A stretch of DNA of 13,555 nt, taken from NCBI GenBank assembly GCA_002352045.1, contig DEHT01000081.1:24600-38154 (forward strand), read 5' to 3'. The notes beneath the pieces are model-generated. The model was not told where the DNA came from. It worked only from the letters and a program-made list of their open reading frames with translations, and searched no databases. The position numbers were made by a program, and so were the translations under genes. Below, in pieces: positions 7,256 to 13,555 of this stretch. How positions within the stretch are numbered: position 1 is the first letter of the stretch; each line of letters opens with the position of its first letter. Source of the DNA: Chitinophagaceae bacterium UBA2793 (GTDB lineage Bacteria > Bacteroidota > Bacteroidia > Chitinophagales > Chitinophagaceae).

Positions 7256-7894
7256 ATGCCGCTGCTTTACATTATAACTGGCTCTAATGGTGCCGGTAAA
7301 TCTTCAGTAGGACCAGATTATATTCCCACACATTTAAGAAACTCAATTTTTGATGGTGATAAGCTCTTTATGCAGAAAAGAAGTGAGTTTTGGATAAATG
7401 GCATAAAATCTCACAAAGAATGTAGAAAACTTGCTTCAGAAGTTGTTGAAACCACTTTTGATAATTTGGTAGAAACAGCATTAAAAGATAATACCGATTT
7501 TGCTTATGAAGGACATTTTACGAATGACGCAACATGGGGTATACCTCAAAAGTTTAAAGATTCCGGATATAAGATACATCTAATTTTTTTTGGTTTAACA
7601 GACACAGCCCTTTCAGAAATCCGTGTTATTGGAAGAGCTAAAGAAGGAGGTCATTATGTTGACCCACTAACCCTATCTTCAAATTTTTACGGAAATTTAG
7701 ATAAGTTAGATAAGTACTTTGGCATTTTTGACTCTGTTACACTCGTTGACACATCTGGTATAGAGCATATTGGATTAGTTGTAATTAAAAAGGGGAAATG
7801 TGTTTCGGCTGTTCCTCAAGACGAACTACCGGAATGGTTTACAACTAATCTTCCTGATATTACTGCGACAGTTGCTCAATTCGAAAACGAATAG
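7256..7894 (+). CDS. Zeta-toxin-family P-loop kinase
   Basis: This 212-residue cytoplasmic protein begins with a P-loop, ITGSNGAGKSS (Gly9 to Ser17, Lys15). It continues with FDGD (Asp33-Gly-Asp35, the position of the catalytic base region in zeta/PezT kinases) and FAYEGHF (Glu85, a substrate-pocket acid). The lid-like motif EIRVIGRAKEGGHYVD (Arg123, Arg127, Gly131-Gly-His133) matches the zeta-type R-x3-R-x3-GGH-x-V pattern. Characterised zeta and PezT enzymes phosphorylate UDP-N-acetylglucosamine and block peptidoglycan precursor synthesis; other family members may act on different substrates. All key residues are intact, so it should be active. The short C-terminus after about residue 175 is unassigned. 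It lies one base after the putative antitoxin gene. Confidence 0.88.
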   Translation: MPLLYIITGSNGAGKSSVGPDYIPTHLRNSIFDGDKLFMQKRSEFWINGIKSHKECRKLASEVVETTFDNLVETALKDNTDFAYEGHFTNDATWGIPQKFKDSGYKIHLIFFGLTDTALSEIRVIGRAKEGGHYVDPLTLSSNFYGNLDKLDKYFGIFDSVTLVDTSGIEHIGLVVIKKGKCVSAVPQDELPEWFTTNLPDITATVAQFENE

Positions 7895-8145
7895 CAGACA
7901 GTGGAAAATATTATGACAACGCCCAACAAAAGTATTTGCAAAAGCAAGAGGTTCAATATTCAGCATTAGTTCATATCTTCATCATCGGTTTTTCAAATGG
8001 GCATTTGTACCAGGCTGGACAATCAATGAATTCCCTACCTTCCAAACACTCGAACGGTGGCGATATTTTTTTTCGCAACCATTTATCTTTACAACAGGGA
8101 ACAATAAATACATTATTTTAAACTGATATAATAAATTACAAAACG
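7895..8145. other. 251-bp intergenic stretch, no convincing gene
   Basis: The only open frame here (7936-8121, 61 codons) has no promoter, no recognisable domain and low-complexity composition, so I treat it as noncoding. It begins with GACAACGCCCAACAAAAG (about 7914-7931) and a small TTGC-AAAA-GCAA hairpin (7936-7947). TATCTTTA at 8084-8091, one base off the -7 consensus, is a weak promoter candidate for the lipoprotein gene at 8146. Confidence 0.5.
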
Positions 8146-8580
8146 ATGAAAAGTAAAATAAATTACATTTTAATTCTGCTTTTTTGTTTGGCTGCCTGTA
8201 ACAAAGACAACACAACTCCGACATCAGACACTTTAAACGGTAAATGGAAACTGGTTAAATATTACAACTTAACGACTGGAACAATTGAATCCGAACCATC
8301 AAATATTTCTCGTTCAATTATTCTTGAGTTTTCTGACAACAGTATCCAAGGAAATATGAGTGGACACACTGTGACGAATTCTGTTAGCGGAGAATACGAA
8401 TTGTTGCAAGACAACAAAATGAAAACATTAAGTTTTGGGGGAACAAAAATTGGTGAACCAAATTGGGGCGCCAAATTTTGGGATGCAATACACGCAGCTT
8501 CGTCTTATGAGAGGCAAAGCGATAAACTTTACATACATTTTAATGCTGATACTGAGAAAATGGAATTTAAAAAACCATAG
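8146..8580 (+). CDS. Small lipoprotein with lipocalin/META-like domain
   Basis: This 144-residue protein has a type II signal peptide: Lys-rich start, hydrophobic ILILLFCLAAC, lipobox Cys18. It should therefore be lipid-anchored. The mature part opens with LNGKWKLVKYYN, typical of the first strand of lipocalin-like and META (HslJ-like) domains in Bacteroidota. It continues with paired strands (SIILEFSDNSIQGNMSG, SVSGEYELLQ, KMKTLSFGGTKIGEP), a helix with an aromatic cluster (AKFWDAIHAASSYERQ), and a closing strand pair (KLYIHFNA, KMEFKKP). That is the META layout, but the match is by pattern only. The function is unknown; ligand binding is possible. It sits alone between the zeta module and the convergent rimO gene. 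Confidence 0.75.
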   Translation: MKSKINYILILLFCLAACNKDNTTPTSDTLNGKWKLVKYYNLTTGTIESEPSNISRSIILEFSDNSIQGNMSGHTVTNSVSGEYELLQDNKMKTLSFGGTKIGEPNWGAKFWDAIHAASSYERQSDKLYIHFNADTEKMEFKKP

Positions 8581-8650
8581 GATTGCGAAAAGTAATCATA
8601 ACTACTACTTTGACTTATTGATGGTACAGACATAATGCAACTACCAGAAA

Positions 8651-8677
8651 CAAAAAACTACCGCCAACAGGCGTTTT
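8651..8677. terminator. Small possible bidirectional terminator between convergent genes
   Basis: CGCC-AACA-GGCG (8662-8673) forms a 4-bp GC stem with a tetraloop. On the plus strand it is followed directly by TTTT; on the minus strand TTTTTT follows four bases after the stem. It lies between the lipoprotein gene and the convergent rimO gene, where a shared terminator is expected. The stem is short. Confidence 0.4.
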
Positions 8678-8726
8678 GCTAATATTGAGGCCAATGTAAC
8701 ATCTGTTATGTACTCGTAAGAAAAAA

Positions 8727-10034
8727 TTAAACAATCTCTCCCTCCAAATCGTAATCGTAGGCCTTGGTTATTTTTACATTTACAAATTCACCAATAGGTA
8801 ATTTTTTACTGCAATTGATGATTACTTCGTTATCTACTTCTACACTGTCAAATTCGGTGCGGCCTATATAGCGGCCTGCTTCTTTTTTATCAACCAGTAC
8901 CTTAAAAGTTTTGCCAACTTTTTCTTCGTTTTTTTCTAAAGAAATCTCCTGTTGCACTTCCATTATTTCCTGGGCCCTTTCTTCTTTTTCTTCTGCGGGA
9001 ATATTGTCTTCCAATTGATGTGCACTTGTATCTTCTTCGTGGCTGTAAGTAAAAGTGCCTACCCTGTCGAAGCGCATTTTTTGTAAAAAGGTTTTTAGTT
9101 CTTCCACATCGTCCCTGGTTTCGCCGGGGAAGCCGGCAATTAAAGTTGTACGCAGGCAAATATCGGGTATGCATTCCCGAATGGCATACACCAGTTCTTC
9201 CATTTCTTCCCGGGTAATTTGGCGCTTCATGGCTTTGAGCATGTTGTTGCTGGCATGCTGCAAGGGCATATCGAGGTAATTACAAATATTATCCCTCTCC
9301 TTCATTACATCAATTATCTCCATTGGAAACTTTGATGGGTAAGCGTAGTGAAGCCTTATCCATTCCAATCCTTTTACATCGGCCAGGGCGTTCATTAATT
9401 TTGGCAAGGCTCTTTTTTTGTAAATATCGAGGCCATAATAAGTAAGTTCCTGCGCTATGAGCATTACTTCTTTTACGCCACGGTCAACCAAACGCTTTGC
9501 TTCATCCACCAACGATTCTATAGGCCTGCTCACATGCCCGCCACGCATAAGTGGTATGGCACAAAACGAACAGGTACGGTTACAGCCTTCGCTTATTTTC
9601 ATATAAGCATAATGCTGTGGAGTGGCCAGCAGCCTTTCTCCAATTAATTCTCCTTTATAATCGGCTTCAAATTTTTTAAGAATGAGTGGCAGTTCCATGG
9701 TGCCGAAAAAAGCATCCACTTCGGGTATTTCTGTTTCAAGGTTGTTTTTATAGCGTTCGCTTAAACATCCGGTAACATACACTTTATCGAGCCGCCCTTT
9801 TTTCTTTAGCTCTACATTATCCAAAATGGTATTGATGCTTTCTTCTTTAGCTTTATCAATAAAACCACAGGTGTTTATGATAACAATATTGTGGTCTTTT
9901 TTTGCATTTTCGTGTACGGTATTAATATCGTTGGCTAGCAACTGTCCGCTCAGCACTTCGCTATCAACCATATTTTTACTGCAGCCGAGGGTAATGATGT
10001 TTACCTTATCTTTTTTGATGGTTTTTGTCTTCAT
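8727..10034 (-). CDS. rimO: Ribosomal protein S12 methylthiotransferase RimO
   Basis: RimO is a radical-SAM enzyme that methylthiolates the conserved aspartate of ribosomal protein S12. The 435-residue protein has the full architecture. The N-terminal methylthiotransferase domain carries three cluster cysteines, Cys18 (TLGCSKN), Cys56 (NTCGFI) and Cys90 (VTGCLSERY). The radical-SAM motif is CNRTCSFC (Cys151, Cys155, Cys158), followed by the GGHVSRP segment, and a C-terminal TRAM domain occupies about 368-435. LGCSKNMVDSE and CAIPLMRGGHVSRP distinguish RimO from the tRNA enzyme MiaB. The start at 10034 is the only ATG upstream of the first cysteine motif in a suitable position. TAACTTTG lies 10 bases upstream, so the leader is probably only about 6-7 bases. 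Confidence 0.96.
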   Translation of the reverse strand: MKTKTIKKDKVNIITLGCSKNMVDSEVLSGQLLANDINTVHENAKKDHNIVIINTCGFIDKAKEESINTILDNVELKKKGRLDKVYVTGCLSERYKNNLETEIPEVDAFFGTMELPLILKKFEADYKGELIGERLLATPQHYAYMKISEGCNRTCSFCAIPLMRGGHVSRPIESLVDEAKRLVDRGVKEVMLIAQELTYYGLDIYKKRALPKLMNALADVKGLEWIRLHYAYPSKFPMEIIDVMKERDNICNYLDMPLQHASNNMLKAMKRQITREEMEELVYAIRECIPDICLRTTLIAGFPGETRDDVEELKTFLQKMRFDRVGTFTYSHEEDTSAHQLEDNIPAEEKEERAQEIMEVQQEISLEKNEEKVGKTFKVLVDKKEAGRYIGRTEFDSVEVDNEVIINCSKKLPIGEFVNVKITKAYDYDLEGEIV

Positions 10035-10044
10035 AATTGAAGGG

Positions 10045-10077
10045 CAAAGTTAGGAAAAATAGATGCCGATGGAACAA
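10045..10077 (-). promoter_or_regulatory. Candidate rimO promoter
   Basis: On the minus strand, TTG (10077-10075), a 22-base spacer and TAACTTTG (10052-10045) precede the ATG at 10034. The second box is an exact match to TAnnTTTG. The 10 bases between box and ATG leave a leader of about 6-7 bases. Confidence 0.55.
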
Positions 10078-10104
10078 TTGTAGCCGAAGAGCTGCGGTGC
10101 TTAG

Positions 10105-10160
10105 CCGGAAATCCTTTTTGACGATGGCTGTGTGCGTGGCTTTTCAAAAAGATTGCAGGC
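10105..10160. repeat. Imperfect inverted repeat in the rimO-amidotransferase intergenic region
   Basis: AATCCTTTTTGA (10110-10121) and TCAAAAAGATT (10144-10154) are reverse complements apart from one extra C, with flanking GCCGG and GCAGGC adding partial pairing. The rest of 10035-10297 holds two candidate promoters and no gene I can support. The role of the repeat is unknown. Confidence 0.4.
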
Positions 10161-10285
10161 GGGCACCGGACAAAAGTTGAAATAGAGCATAAAACGCAAA
10201 GCCCACAAATGTGCTTAAAAGCAAATTGTTAAATGTAAGTGGAAATAAAATATTTTGTAGTTCACTAAGGTTTTTAAAAAATAAT

Positions 10286-10297
10286 TATGTTTGGGGC
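10286..10297 (+). promoter_or_regulatory. Candidate -7 box directly before the amidotransferase gene
   Basis: TATGTTTG (10286-10293) exactly matches TAnnTTTG and is separated from the ATG at 10298 by only GGGC. No TTG lies at a good upstream distance; the nearest TTTG is 28 bases away. If used, it gives a leaderless mRNA and fixes the start at 10298. Confidence 0.4.
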
Positions 10298-11143
10298 ATG
10301 AATTGGAGCGAAAAACCAATGTTAAGAGTAGCTATTTTAGACTTATATGAAGGGTTTGAAAACCAGGGAATGCGATGCATTCGGGAGATCTTAAACCAAT
10401 TTGCCGAGTTTAATCATATTGAAATAATAAAGGAAGAGTTTGAGATTCGTTTAAAAAACGAAGTGCCCGACCTTAGTTTTGATGTATTTATAAGTACCGG
10501 TGGCCCGGGTTCTCCATTAGATAGTGAGGGTAGTAATTGGGAAGCTGCATACTTTGGCTGGCTCAATAAATTGATGGCTTATAATAGCAACGATGCCAAT
10601 GTGGTTAAAAAGCAGGTATTCTTTATTTGCCATAGCTTTCAGTTAGTATGCAGGCATTTTAAATTAGCCACAGTAAGTAAAAGAAAGAGTACTTCTTTTG
10701 GTGTTTTTCCTATGCACTACCTGCACGATGCAGAAAACGAACCCATATTTGCAGGATTGCAAGATCCGTTTTATGCAGTGGATAGCCGTGATTACCAGGT
10801 AACGCAGCCGGACCACAATAAAATAAAACAAATGGGTGCAAGCATTTTAGCCATTGAAAAACAAAGGCCGCATGTGCCTTTGGAAAGGGCGATAATGGCT
10901 ATTAGATTTAATGAAAACATGATAGGCACTCAATTTCATCCCGAAGCCGATGCTATTGGTATGAGCCTTCACCTTCAAACCCCCGAACGTAAAAAAACGG
11001 TAATTGAAAATCATGGTGAAGAAAAGTGGGCTTCCATGATTGAGCACCTAAACGACCCCGATAAAATTTTACACACTTACGCTCATATAATTCCTAACTT
11101 TTTGCAACAGGCAGTTAATAGAATGCAAATTGTGGAAGTATAG
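10298..11143 (+). CDS. Class I glutamine amidotransferase-like protein
   Basis: This 281-residue cytoplasmic protein has the class I amidotransferase fold: an N-terminal strand LRVAILDLYEG, the oxyanion-side motif FISTGGPGSP (about 64-73), the nucleophile region FFICHSFQL with Cys111, and FHPEAD with His214 and Glu216. The Cys-His-Glu triad for releasing ammonia from glutamine is complete. The nucleophile elbow lacks both glycines of the usual GxCxGxQ pattern (here FICHSFQ), so substrate or partner specificity may differ from GMP-synthase types. About 55 residues after the triad form an unassigned helical tail. I chose the ATG at 10298; the frame is open from 10211, but that would add 29 unlike residues and overrun the -7 box. 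Met8 (10319) is another option. A terminator follows. Confidence 0.85.
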   Translation: MNWSEKPMLRVAILDLYEGFENQGMRCIREILNQFAEFNHIEIIKEEFEIRLKNEVPDLSFDVFISTGGPGSPLDSEGSNWEAAYFGWLNKLMAYNSNDANVVKKQVFFICHSFQLVCRHFKLATVSKRKSTSFGVFPMHYLHDAENEPIFAGLQDPFYAVDSRDYQVTQPDHNKIKQMGASILAIEKQRPHVPLERAIMAIRFNENMIGTQFHPEADAIGMSLHLQTPERKKTVIENHGEEKWASMIEHLNDPDKILHTYAHIIPNFLQQAVNRMQIVEV

Positions 11144-11163
11144 GGAGTAAAAATTCAAAAGGC

Positions 11164-11200
11164 AAAAAAGGGAGCTTCCGTAATGGGAACTCCCTTTTTT
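11164..11200 (+). terminator. Rho-independent terminator after the amidotransferase gene
   Basis: AAAAAAGGGAG (11164-11174) pairs perfectly with CTCCCTTTTTT (11190-11200). TTCC/GGAA continues the stem after one bulged C, around a 6-base loop. A strong GC stem flanked by A and T tracts works in both directions. It separates the amidotransferase transcript from the ligase operon. Confidence 0.9.
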
Positions 11201-11285
11201 AGTAGTTGAATAGTATTTGCAATTAGATAAGAAAAATCATAAATCAAAAAACGATTTCAAAGCGGGAACTGATTTTTTTACTTTT

Positions 11286-11293
11286 TACTTTTG
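11286..11293 (+). promoter_or_regulatory. Candidate -7 box for the ATP-grasp operon
   Basis: TACTTTTG matches TAnnTTTG exactly and lies 46 bases before the ATG at 11340, but no TTG sits at the usual -33 distance. Its first two bases lie inside the segment bracketed by the inverted repeat, so inversion of that segment would change TA to GC. Confidence 0.35.
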
Positions 11294-11339
11294 AATTTTT
11301 ACTTATTTTTAAAGAACTACATCTTTAAAACAGTTTTGT

Positions 11340-12527
11340 ATGCAACAACAAATGCGGGAGCAGTTTAATAAAAGTTTTACAAACGAGAAATACGATGCTT
11401 ATATGCAACTGGTTGAAAACTTAGAACCGGGTGCATTGGATTTTAGAAATGCCGAAACGCCGGTATTTGTTCCAAAAGATTTTACTCAAAAAATGTTAGA
11501 TGCCTGCGAAGATATTATTGATGTAATTACCGCCGACAATTTTAAAGAACTTACTGCCAGAAGCATTCCTGCCGACTTGAATGTACCCGGCGAAGATGCA
11601 TTTCCACAATGCTTAGTTTTTGACTTTGGCGTGTGTGAAAATGACAAAGGACAATTAGAACCGCAGCTAATTGAAATGCAGGGATTCCCTACCCTGTTTG
11701 CTTTTCAGGCTTATCACAGCGAACTTACGGCGCAATATGCCAACCTGCCTGCAAATTATTCACCCTATCTTAATGGCTACAATAAAGAATCGTACATACA
11801 GTTGCTGAAAGATATTTTTGTGGGTAAGCATAATCCGGAAAATGTAATACTGCTCGAAATTTATCCCGAAAAACAAAAAACCCGGATAGATTTTTATTGC
11901 ACAAAAAATATGTTGGGCATTAATATGGTTTGCCTTACCCAATTAATTGCCGAAGGCAATAAATTGTTTTATATGAACAATGGCGTTAAAACGCCGGTGC
12001 ATCGTATTTACAACCGGGTAATTTTTGATGACCTTCAGCAACAGCAAAACCTTGGCCCTATTGTAGATTTATCTAAGCCCTACGATGTAGAATGGGTGCC
12101 GCATCCAAACTGGTTTTACAGAATAAGCAAATTTACCTTGCCCTTTATTGACAATAAATATGTGCCGCAAACTTTTTTCTTAAATGAAATTACTCAACCG
12201 GTTAACCTGGATGAATATGTTTTAAAACCATTGTTTTCTTTTGCAGGAATGGGTGTGGTGATTGATGTAACACAAGAAGATATTGACAAAATTAAAGATC
12301 CAGAAAACTGGATTTTGCAAAAGAAAGTGAATTATGCTCCTGTAATATTAACGCCGGATGAGCCTGCTAAAGCAGAAATAAGGTTATTCTTTTTTTGGAA
12401 AGAAGGATGGAAAAGACCGGTGGGGGTACACAACCTGGCACGATTGAGTAAAGGAAAAATGATTGGCACCCGGTACAACAAAGACAAAGAATGGGTAGGC
12501 GGTGCAGTAGCTTTTTTTGAACAATAA
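11340..12527 (+). CDS. ATP-grasp-like ligase of unknown substrate
   Basis: This 395-residue cytoplasmic protein has an ATP-grasp-type C-terminal half. EYVLKPLFSFAGMGVVI (about 292-308) gives the nucleotide-binding Lys296 and a Gly-rich loop. WILQKKV (324-330) matches the hinge where the adenine is usually held. AEIRLFFFW (345-353, Glu346, Arg348) and GVHNLARLSKG..GTRYN (362-380, Arg368, Asn380) give the acidic and Asn metal/phosphate-binding positions. The N-terminal half (VFDFGVCEND, PQLIEMQGFPTLF, and VHRIYNRVIFDDL at 220-232) looks like the substrate-binding region of glutathionylspermidine-synthase-like or permuted ATP-grasp ligases. Such enzymes form amide bonds through an acyl phosphate; the substrate is unknown. 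The ATG at 11340 is the first in the frame. The downstream gene starts 10 bases after its stop. Confidence 0.75.
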   Translation: MQQQMREQFNKSFTNEKYDAYMQLVENLEPGALDFRNAETPVFVPKDFTQKMLDACEDIIDVITADNFKELTARSIPADLNVPGEDAFPQCLVFDFGVCENDKGQLEPQLIEMQGFPTLFAFQAYHSELTAQYANLPANYSPYLNGYNKESYIQLLKDIFVGKHNPENVILLEIYPEKQKTRIDFYCTKNMLGINMVCLTQLIAEGNKLFYMNNGVKTPVHRIYNRVIFDDLQQQQNLGPIVDLSKPYDVEWVPHPNWFYRISKFTLPFIDNKYVPQTFFLNEITQPVNLDEYVLKPLFSFAGMGVVIDVTQEDIDKIKDPENWILQKKVNYAPVILTPDEPAKAEIRLFFFWKEGWKRPVGVHNLARLSKGKMIGTRYNKDKEWVGGAVAFFEQ

Positions 12528-12537
12528 AAAATACAGC

Positions 12538-13530
12538 ATGATAAAAGGTTTAGAAAGATTTAATTTTTTTTTAAATAAATTAGAACTGCAGCTTCAAGAT
12601 GCAGCTAAAGACCATAACCCCGCATTGTATTTATACAAAAACGATGCCCGCACTACTTTATTTATGCTGGAAGGGTTAAGCCGACTGTATGAAAAAATAC
12701 ACAACAAGAAAAAGTTTTACAAACTTAGACTGCATTTTAAATTGTTGGAAGACAGCATTGGCAAAATAGATTATTACGATGCGTTTGCACAAAGTTTTTT
12801 GGCTCATCCTTTGATACCGGTACATATAAGGCATTACATGGAAGCACAAAGCCGTGAAAAAATACAGGAGCTGAACGAAATTTTATACGATAAAAACTGG
12901 ATTGGCCCCAATGCTAAACGCTTAAAGAAAATAAAAGCAAGTTTAAAGAAAGCCGACTGGATGCAGCCAAAAGAAGAAATGAAAGCCATCCAAAAATTTT
13001 ATGAGGATGAAATTGTAGAATTGGAAGCAATGGATGCTTATCAAAAAGGATTTACAGAATTGGAAAACCAGGTGCATGAATACCGAAGAGATTTAAGATG
13101 GTTAAGTATTTATCCGCAAGCATTGCAAGGCTGTATTCAAACACTCGATAGCGGGCAAAGCCAGGATGCTTGCAAAGAATTTCTTACCAATGAAATAGTA
13201 AACTCCAAATACAATGTGATGCCCGATGCAGGTGATAACAAATGGTTTTTGCTTTTGGAGAAAAATTATTTTTATGCGCTAAGCTGGGCAATAGCAGCAC
13301 TGGGAAATATAAAAGATAATGGTTTACAGTATTACGCAATTGCAGAAGCTTTGCAGCAAACCGAACACCTGGGGCATGATGATGCTGTAAATAAATCGTT
13401 TGAAATATTGGGTGCCGATAAAAACAGTATTCATCAACTACTGGAAGAAGCTACACTCTTCTGCAAAAAAATAGCTGATAGTGAAGTGCTGGATCGATTG
13501 GTAATTGGTGTGGCGAAGATTGGGGTATGA
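12538..13530 (+). CDS. Alpha-helical protein resembling a degenerate CHAD domain
   Basis: This 330-residue, almost entirely helical protein has no signal peptide or membrane segment. Residues 36-83 follow the CHAD spacing: R38, L44, L47, R49 and Y51 line up with RVxxRRLRxxLRxF, and LLEDSIGKIDYYDAF (69-83) resembles the LxxLLGxxRDxDV helix. The Arg pair and next Arg that normally bind polyphosphate are Phe42, Met43 and Glu45 here, so polyphosphate binding may be lost. A second half (about 165-330) could be the repeat of the fold. This is my reading of patterns, not a confirmed hit. I start at the ATG 12538; a TTG at 12517 would overlap the ligase gene and add seven residues. It is 10 bases downstream of the ligase and surely co-transcribed. 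Confidence 0.7.
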   Translation: MIKGLERFNFFLNKLELQLQDAAKDHNPALYLYKNDARTTLFMLEGLSRLYEKIHNKKKFYKLRLHFKLLEDSIGKIDYYDAFAQSFLAHPLIPVHIRHYMEAQSREKIQELNEILYDKNWIGPNAKRLKKIKASLKKADWMQPKEEMKAIQKFYEDEIVELEAMDAYQKGFTELENQVHEYRRDLRWLSIYPQALQGCIQTLDSGQSQDACKEFLTNEIVNSKYNVMPDAGDNKWFLLLEKNYFYALSWAIAALGNIKDNGLQYYAIAEALQQTEHLGHDDAVNKSFEILGADKNSIHQLLEEATLFCKKIADSEVLDRLVIGVAKIGV

Positions 13531-13555
13531 GATATGCGTGATGAGTGATGAGCTG

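Larger units (their letters stand above)
11146..11303. repeat. 16-bp perfect inverted repeat bracketing a 126-bp intergenic segment
   Basis: AGTAAAAATTCAAAAG (11146-11161) and CTTTTGAATTTTTACT (11288-11303) are exact reverse complements. The segment between them (11162-11287) contains the terminator. The right arm contains most of the -7-like TACTTTTG (11286-11293). It could be an invertible segment or a dispersed AT-rich repeat. Confidence 0.7.

Noticed and set aside
7936..8121. 61-codon open frame after the zeta kinase
   Set aside because: No recognisable domain, no promoter, and composition unlike the neighbouring proteins; treated as noncoding.
7914..8680. Integron-like attC sites flanking the lipoprotein gene
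   Set aside because: GCCCAAC near 7921 fits one half-site only; the sequence near 8662 does not fit RYYYAAC and reads better as a small terminator. No GTTRRRY partner or integrase was seen.
8694..8711. Hairpin ATGTAAC/GTTATGT as a terminator for rimO or the lipoprotein gene
   Set aside because: The stem is AT-rich with two wobble pairs and no T-run follows on either strand.
10211..10297. Upstream extension of the amidotransferase
   Set aside because: The extra 29 residues do not fit the family and the stretch contains the -7 box TATGTTTG.
12517..12537. TTG start for the CHAD-like gene overlapping the ligase gene
   Set aside because: The ATG at 12538, 10 bases after the ligase stop, is a better start and the added residues look unlike a natural N-terminus.
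13531..13555. Short GTGATGA tandem at the window end
   Set aside because: Two units of a simple sequence cut by the window edge; too little to call a repeat array.

Overview
The window looks like a chromosomal segment of a Bacteroidota bacterium, most likely in or near the Chitinophagaceae. The DNA is AT-rich and starts lack clear Shine-Dalgarno sites. Several starts are preceded by the Bacteroidota -7 promoter box TAnnTTTG. Typical family content includes a LytS/LytTR sensor-regulator pair, a PorT-like outer-membrane barrel, short lipoproteins, and the bacillithiol enzyme BshC. The genus is an inference; there is no rRNA or tRNA in the window to test it.

Layout. 1-222: the end of an unrecognised charged protein that begins outside the window. 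335-1708: an exported TolB-like beta-propeller protein. 1711-3457 (minus): a LytTR response regulator and its histidine kinase, overlapping by 11 bases. 3623-4249: an exported intradiol-dioxygenase-like protein. Its last 42 codons and 3' flank are repeated at 4338-4479, and a 62-bp palindromic element sits between the copies. 4526-5176: an outer-membrane beta-barrel protein. 5182-6783 (minus): bshC. 6994-7894: a two-gene zeta-toxin-type module. 8146-8580: a small META/lipocalin-like lipoprotein. 8727-10034 (minus): rimO. 10298-11143: a class I glutamine amidotransferase-like protein. 11340-13530: an ATP-grasp-like ligase and a helical protein that resembles a degenerate CHAD domain.

How the genes relate. 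The kinase and regulator form one signalling unit; their targets are not visible. BshC (low-molecular-weight thiol synthesis) and RimO (ribosomal protein S12 modification) are core functions. The zeta module and lipoprotein look like an accessory insert between them. The most interesting block is 10298-13530: an amidotransferase that could release ammonia, an ATP-grasp fold that could activate a carboxylate, and a CHAD-like partner. Together they suggest an uncharacterised amide-forming or peptide-modifying pathway. A 16-bp perfect inverted repeat brackets the intergenic segment between the amidotransferase and the ligase, and could be an invertible switch or only a dispersed repeat.

No CRISPR array, rRNA, tRNA, intact insertion sequence or riboswitch was recognised. 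No gene-free stretch exceeds 300 bases; the longest (7895-8145 and 10035-10297) are described below.
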